DNA from: UBA6136 sp964344495 | GTDB taxonomy: Bacteria; Pseudomonadota; Gammaproteobacteria; Methylococcales; Methylococcaceae | Reading direction: 5' to 3' | DNA: 26,764 nucleotides | Assembly (NCBI GenBank): GCA_964344495.1 | Contig: CAYFNI010000020.1 | Span: 1 to 26,764 of the forward strand | In this document: piece by piece, positions 25,045 to 26,764 of the stretch | Layout: the number at the start of each line of letters is the position of its first letter | How positions within the stretch are numbered: position 1 is the first letter of the stretch | The notes under the pieces: generated by a model | Databases searched by the model: none | What the model was told of the DNA's origin: nothing | What the model saw: the letters and a program-made list of their open reading frames with translations, nothing else | Program-made: the position numbers and the translations under genes

Positions 25045-26451
25045 TCAGGCTTGCAGATGCTTGAGTACCTCGTCCAGCATCTTCTTGGCGTCGCCAAACA
25101 GCATCCGGTTGTTTTCCTTATAGAACAGCGGATTGTCGACGCCGGCATAGCCGGAAGCCATCGAGCGTTTCATCACGATTGAGGTCTTCGCCTTCCAGAC
25201 CTCCAGCACCGGCATGCCGGCAATCGGGCTGTTGGGGTCTTCCTGCGCGCCGGGATTGACGATGTCGTTGGCCCCGATAACCATGGCCACGTCGGTTTCC
25301 GGGAAGTCCTCGTTGATTTCGTCCATTTCCAGCACGATGTCGTAGGGTACCCGCGCTTCGGCCAGCAGCACGTTCATGTGGCCGGGCATGCGACCGGCAA
25401 CCGGGTGAATGGCGAAGCGGACGTTGACGCCGCGGCTGCGCAGCAACTGGGTGATTTCCTGCACCGTATGCTGCGCCTGGGCCACCGCCATGCCATAGCC
25501 GGGGACCAGAATCACGTTGCTGGCAGCGCGCAGCAATTCAGCCGTTTCCTCGGCGCTGATCGGCGTCACCTCACCCTCGGGGGCCGCCCCGGCCGCGGGG
25601 GAGGTCCCGCCACTGGTGCCGAAGCCGCCGGCAATCACCGACAGGAAATGCCGGTTCATGGCGCGACACATGATGTATGACAGGATCGCGCCCGATGAGC
25701 CGACCAGCGCACCGGTTACGATCAGCAGGTCATTGTTGAGCATGAAGCCGGTCGCCGAGGCCGCCCAGCCCGAATAGCTGTTCAGCATGGACACGACCAC
25801 CGGCATGTCTGCACCGCCGATGGCCATGACCATGTGGATGCCGAACAGTAGCGCCAGGCCGGTCATCACGTACAAGGGCAGCAGCCCTTCATGGCCGTCC
25901 ACCCCAAGGAACCAGTGGCCGACGATGATGGCGGCGATGAGCAGGCCCAGGTTGAGGAAGTGCCGCGCCGGCAGCATGATCGGCTTGCCGGTGATCTTGC
26001 CCGACAGTTTGCCGAAGGCGATGACGGAGCCTGAGAACGTCACGGCACCGATCAGGATGCCGATGTAGATTTCCACTTCATGAATGGTCTTTTCAACCCC
26101 GGTCAAGGTGGCTGAGGGATCCATGTAGTTGGCGTAACCGACCAGCACGGCGGCGAGGCCCACCAGGCTGTGCATCAGGGCCACCAGTTCCGGCATTTCG
26201 GTCATTTTGACCCGCTTGGCAGCAAAAATCCCGATGCCGCCGCCGATCAGGATGGCGATGACCAGCGGCAGATAGCCCGAGCCGGTGACCTTGGGGCCCG
26301 CCACCGTCGCCAGAATGGCGATGGACATGCCGAGAATCCCGTAAAAGTTGCCCTTGCGGGCGGTTTCGGGGTTGGAGAGGCCACCGAGACTGAGAATGAA
26401 CAGAATCGTTGCCGCGATATAGGAAACAGTAACTAATCCTTCAGAAAACAT
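25045..26451 (-). CDS. pntB: NAD(P) transhydrogenase subunit beta (proton-translocating)
   Basis: Inner-membrane subunit of the transhydrogenase that reduces NADP with NADH using the proton gradient. The 468 residues match E. coli PntB (462). The membrane domain (dII, about 1-265) contains about nine helices, including GGADMPVVVSMLNSYSGWAA. A low-complexity Gly/Ala/Pro-rich linker (about 276-292) joins it to the NADP(H)-binding domain III (about 300-468), with VPGYGMAVAQAQHTVQE and VMVIGANDIVNP. The C-terminus is NRMLFGDAKKMLDEVLKHLQA, typical of PntB. The ATG lies 18 bases after the pntA stop, so the two form an operon. Confidence 0.98.
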   Translation of the reverse strand: MFSEGLVTVSYIAATILFILSLGGLSNPETARKGNFYGILGMSIAILATVAGPKVTGSGYLPLVIAILIGGGIGIFAAKRVKMTEMPELVALMHSLVGLAAVLVGYANYMDPSATLTGVEKTIHEVEIYIGILIGAVTFSGSVIAFGKLSGKITGKPIMLPARHFLNLGLLIAAIIVGHWFLGVDGHEGLLPLYVMTGLALLFGIHMVMAIGGADMPVVVSMLNSYSGWAASATGFMLNNDLLIVTGALVGSSGAILSYIMCRAMNRHFLSVIAGGFGTSGGTSPAAGAAPEGEVTPISAEETAELLRAASNVILVPGYGMAVAQAQHTVQEITQLLRSRGVNVRFAIHPVAGRMPGHMNVLLAEARVPYDIVLEMDEINEDFPETDVAMVIGANDIVNPGAQEDPNSPIAGMPVLEVWKAKTSIVMKRSMASGYAGVDNPLFYKENNRMLFGDAKKMLDEVLKHLQA

Positions 26452-26469
26452 GATCGTGTGCTCCGCTGC

Positions 26470-26764
26470 TTATTTTCTGAACATGCTGAGCATCCGCTGG
26501 GTAACCCAGAAGCCGCCGGCCATGTTGATGGAGGTGAGAATGAGGGCGATGGCCGCCAGAATCACGATTTCCGGTGAGGAAATCTGGACCAGTGCACCGA
26601 TCGCGATGATGCTGGAAATCGCGTTGGTGACGCTCATGAGCGGCGTGTGCAGCGCCGGCGTCACGTTCCAGATCACCATGTAGCCGACGAAGCAGGCCAG
26701 CACGAACACGGTGAAATGCGCCATGAAGGCGGCCGGGGCACTGGCGCCGACCCACCAGAACAAC
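26470..26764 (-). CDS. pntA: NAD(P) transhydrogenase subunit alpha, C-terminal membrane part (incomplete at window edge)
   Basis: Only the last 98 or so codons are in the window; the 5' end lies beyond base 26764. The visible part is the membrane domain of PntA with three or four hydrophobic helices: AHFTVFVLACFVGYMVIW, NVTPALHTPLMSVTNAISSIIAIGAL, and VILAAIALILTSINMAGGFWVTQRMLSMF. These match the C-terminus of E. coli PntA closely. Whether this is the end of a full-length PntA (about 510 residues) or a separate small subunit (split pntAA/pntAB, about 100 residues) cannot be decided here. The stop is 18 bases before pntB. Confidence 0.93.
   Translation of the reverse strand, partial: LFWWVGASAPAAFMAHFTVFVLACFVGYMVIWNVTPALHTPLMSVTNAISSIIAIGALVQISSPEIVILAAIALILTSINMAGGFWVTQRMLSMFRK

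Overview
The window is a gene-dense, GC-rich (about 60-65% in most genes by hand counts of sample lines) bacterial chromosome segment. Gene content and order point to a gammaproteobacterium outside the Enterobacterales: hrcA-grpE-dnaK-dnaJ with a CIRCE operator, divergent nadK-recN, hfq-hflX-hflK-hflC followed by hisZ and purA, and an AspRS resembling the Pseudomonas type. No rRNA, tRNA, CRISPR array, prophage, insertion sequence or replication origin was seen. The largest gaps without a gene are about 250-280 bases (before nadK and before amt), and their contents are listed.

Layout. Bases 1-8403 run on the minus strand, in transcription order: CIRCE operator, hrcA, grpE, a candidate sigma-32-type promoter, dnaK, two hairpins, dnaJ, a strong terminator, dapB, a pentameric ligand-gated ion channel homologue, mtaB. 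From 8601 to 24795 everything runs on the plus strand: nadK-recN, ftsH with a terminator, glmM, hfq-hflX-hflK-hflC, hisZ-purA, aspS with a terminator, amt. The last part is minus again: the incomplete membrane end of pntA, then pntB with its terminator, then a 51-residue lipoprotein gene convergent with amt.

How it fits together. The left block is a heat-shock chaperone operon that appears to carry two kinds of control, HrcA/CIRCE at the front and a sigma-32-like promoter before dnaK, with hairpins that could set the DnaK:DnaJ ratio. The middle block places the membrane protease FtsH within 3.3 kb of its modulators HflK and HflC, with Hfq and HflX between. HisZ implies that histidine synthesis uses a short HisG elsewhere in the genome. 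AspS carries the two residues associated with non-discriminating AspRS, which would imply Asn-tRNA synthesis through GatCAB. Amt and the PntAB transhydrogenase supply ammonium uptake and NADPH balance.

The least expected gene is at 1302-2444. It has the extracellular beta-domain landmarks and four-helix transmembrane layout of the GLIC/Cys-loop receptor family, lacks the Cys-loop cysteines, has an extra N-terminal hydrophobic segment and a Pro-Pro pair in the predicted pore helix, and is lower in GC than its neighbours. It sits between two housekeeping genes and appears cotranscribed with them.
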